Shown one piece after another: positions 63,792 through 64,000 of a DNA stretch of 64,000 nt. This DNA comes from Chromatiaceae bacterium (GTDB lineage Bacteria; Pseudomonadota; Gammaproteobacteria; Chromatiales; Chromatiaceae). Made by a program: the position numbers and the translations under genes. The stretch lies in NCBI GenBank assembly GCA_024235315.1, contig JACKMP010000002.1:186001-250000 (forward strand), given 5' to 3'. Numbering within the stretch: position 1 is the first letter of the stretch; the number at the start of each line of letters is the position of its first letter. The notes under the pieces were generated by a model. The model ran no database searches and was not told the DNA's origin. It saw nothing but the letters and a program-made list of their open reading frames with translations.

Positions 63792-63807
63792 AGCAAGACA
63801 CGTGCCA
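63792..63807 (-). promoter_or_regulatory. Consensus sigma54 promoter of flrBC
   Basis: On the minus strand TGGCACGTGTCTTGCT matches the consensus TGGCACG-N4-TTGCW at every defined position. It is 41 bases before the flrB ATG and 53 bases after the flrA stop. In Vibrio, flrBC is transcribed by sigma54 with FlrA, which this arrangement reproduces. Confidence 0.92.
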
Positions 63808-63860
63808 TGATTAAATTTCATTGAAATACAATCACTTGGAGAACGAACAAAACGATTACG

Positions 63861-64000
63861 TCAAAGGCCCGTCAGCTCCTGGCCGCGTTGCAGGCCGTAC
63901 TTGCGCAATTTCTCGACCAGGGTCGTACGGCGCATCTTCAGCTTCTTCGCCGCGTGCGCCACCACCCCGTTGGCCTCTTCCAGGGCCTGGCGGATCAGGC
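63861..64000 (-). CDS. flrA: Flagellar master regulator FlrA/FleQ (C-terminal end)
   Basis: Only the last 46 codons are in the window; the gene continues past base 64000. The visible part is the Fis-type HTH: LIRQALEEANGVVAHAAKKL, KMRRTTLVEKLRKYGL, ending RGQELTGL at the TGA (63861-63863). The MRRTTLVEKLRKYGL recognition helix is typical of FleQ/FlrA. Upstream position of flrBC supports the call. Confidence 0.88.
   Translation of the reverse strand, partial: LIRQALEEANGVVAHAAKKLKMRRTTLVEKLRKYGLQRGQELTGL

Overview
The window looks like an ordinary chromosomal segment of a GC-rich, flagellated gammaproteobacterium. The evidence is zipA next to ligA and smc, a FlrA/FlrB/FlrC (FleQ/FleS/FleR) flagellar regulon upstream of fliEFGHIJ, TrmO, and a TusE/DsrC-family protein. 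The XrtA/PEP-CTERM genes, the bacterial V/A-type ATPase and the DsrC paralogue would suit a Chromatiales-like or sulfur-oxidising lineage, but that is inference and no species can be named. I saw no rRNA or tRNA gene, insertion sequence, CRISPR array or intact prophage.

Layout. 1-1521 (-): start of carB and all of carA, with a sigma70-like promoter and a terminator-like hairpin in the leader. 1522-2162: a gene-poor gap with two short coding-like remnants. 2163-4322: trxC and cnoX (divergent), then trmO. 4511-6675 (+): a short leader ORF coupled to a PAS-GGDEF-EAL protein. 6776-11265: a small unknown protein, a CPA2 antiporter, a small secreted Cys-rich protein with its own terminator, a pentapeptide-repeat membrane protein, an orphan FliK-like/FlhB-like pair and another small protein. 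11539-14429: a cysteine-free DsrC-like fusion protein, a LysR regulator, and an HPP/CBS pair. 14407-18595 (-): an aapJQMP amino-acid ABC transporter. 18741-25189 (-): smc, zipA, ligA. 25384-27090 (+): queF and a FGGY sugar kinase. 27123-37596: the PEP-CTERM/exosortase-associated genes prsT, prsR, prsK and a sugar transferase (-), then UDP-sugar dehydrogenase and epimerase (+). 37654-42729 (-): alaC-hom-rpfE-like-thrC amino-acid operon. 42873-51921 (+): a Mth938-domain protein and a nine-gene V/A-type ATPase operon. 52008-55481 (+): a large PAS-GGDEF-EAL sensor. 55516-64000 (-): flrA (end only), flrB, flrC, fliE, fliF, fliG, fliH, fliI, fliJ.

How it fits together. The flagellar block carries a textbook sigma54 site before flrB and a good one before fliE, matching the FlrA -> FlrBC cascade. 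Two c-di-GMP enzymes with intact cyclase, I-site and EAL residues lie near motility or surface genes. The Prs genes, the PEP-CTERM-associated sugar transferase and the UDP-sugar enzymes form a surface-polysaccharide/protein-sorting locus, although xrtA itself is outside the window. The V/A-ATPase operon is complete and tightly overlapped, and is the most atypical cargo for this kind of genome.

Limits. Gene families were recognised by reading motifs, without database searches. Promoters and hairpins are pattern calls. Many long antisense ORFs result from the high GC content and were discarded.
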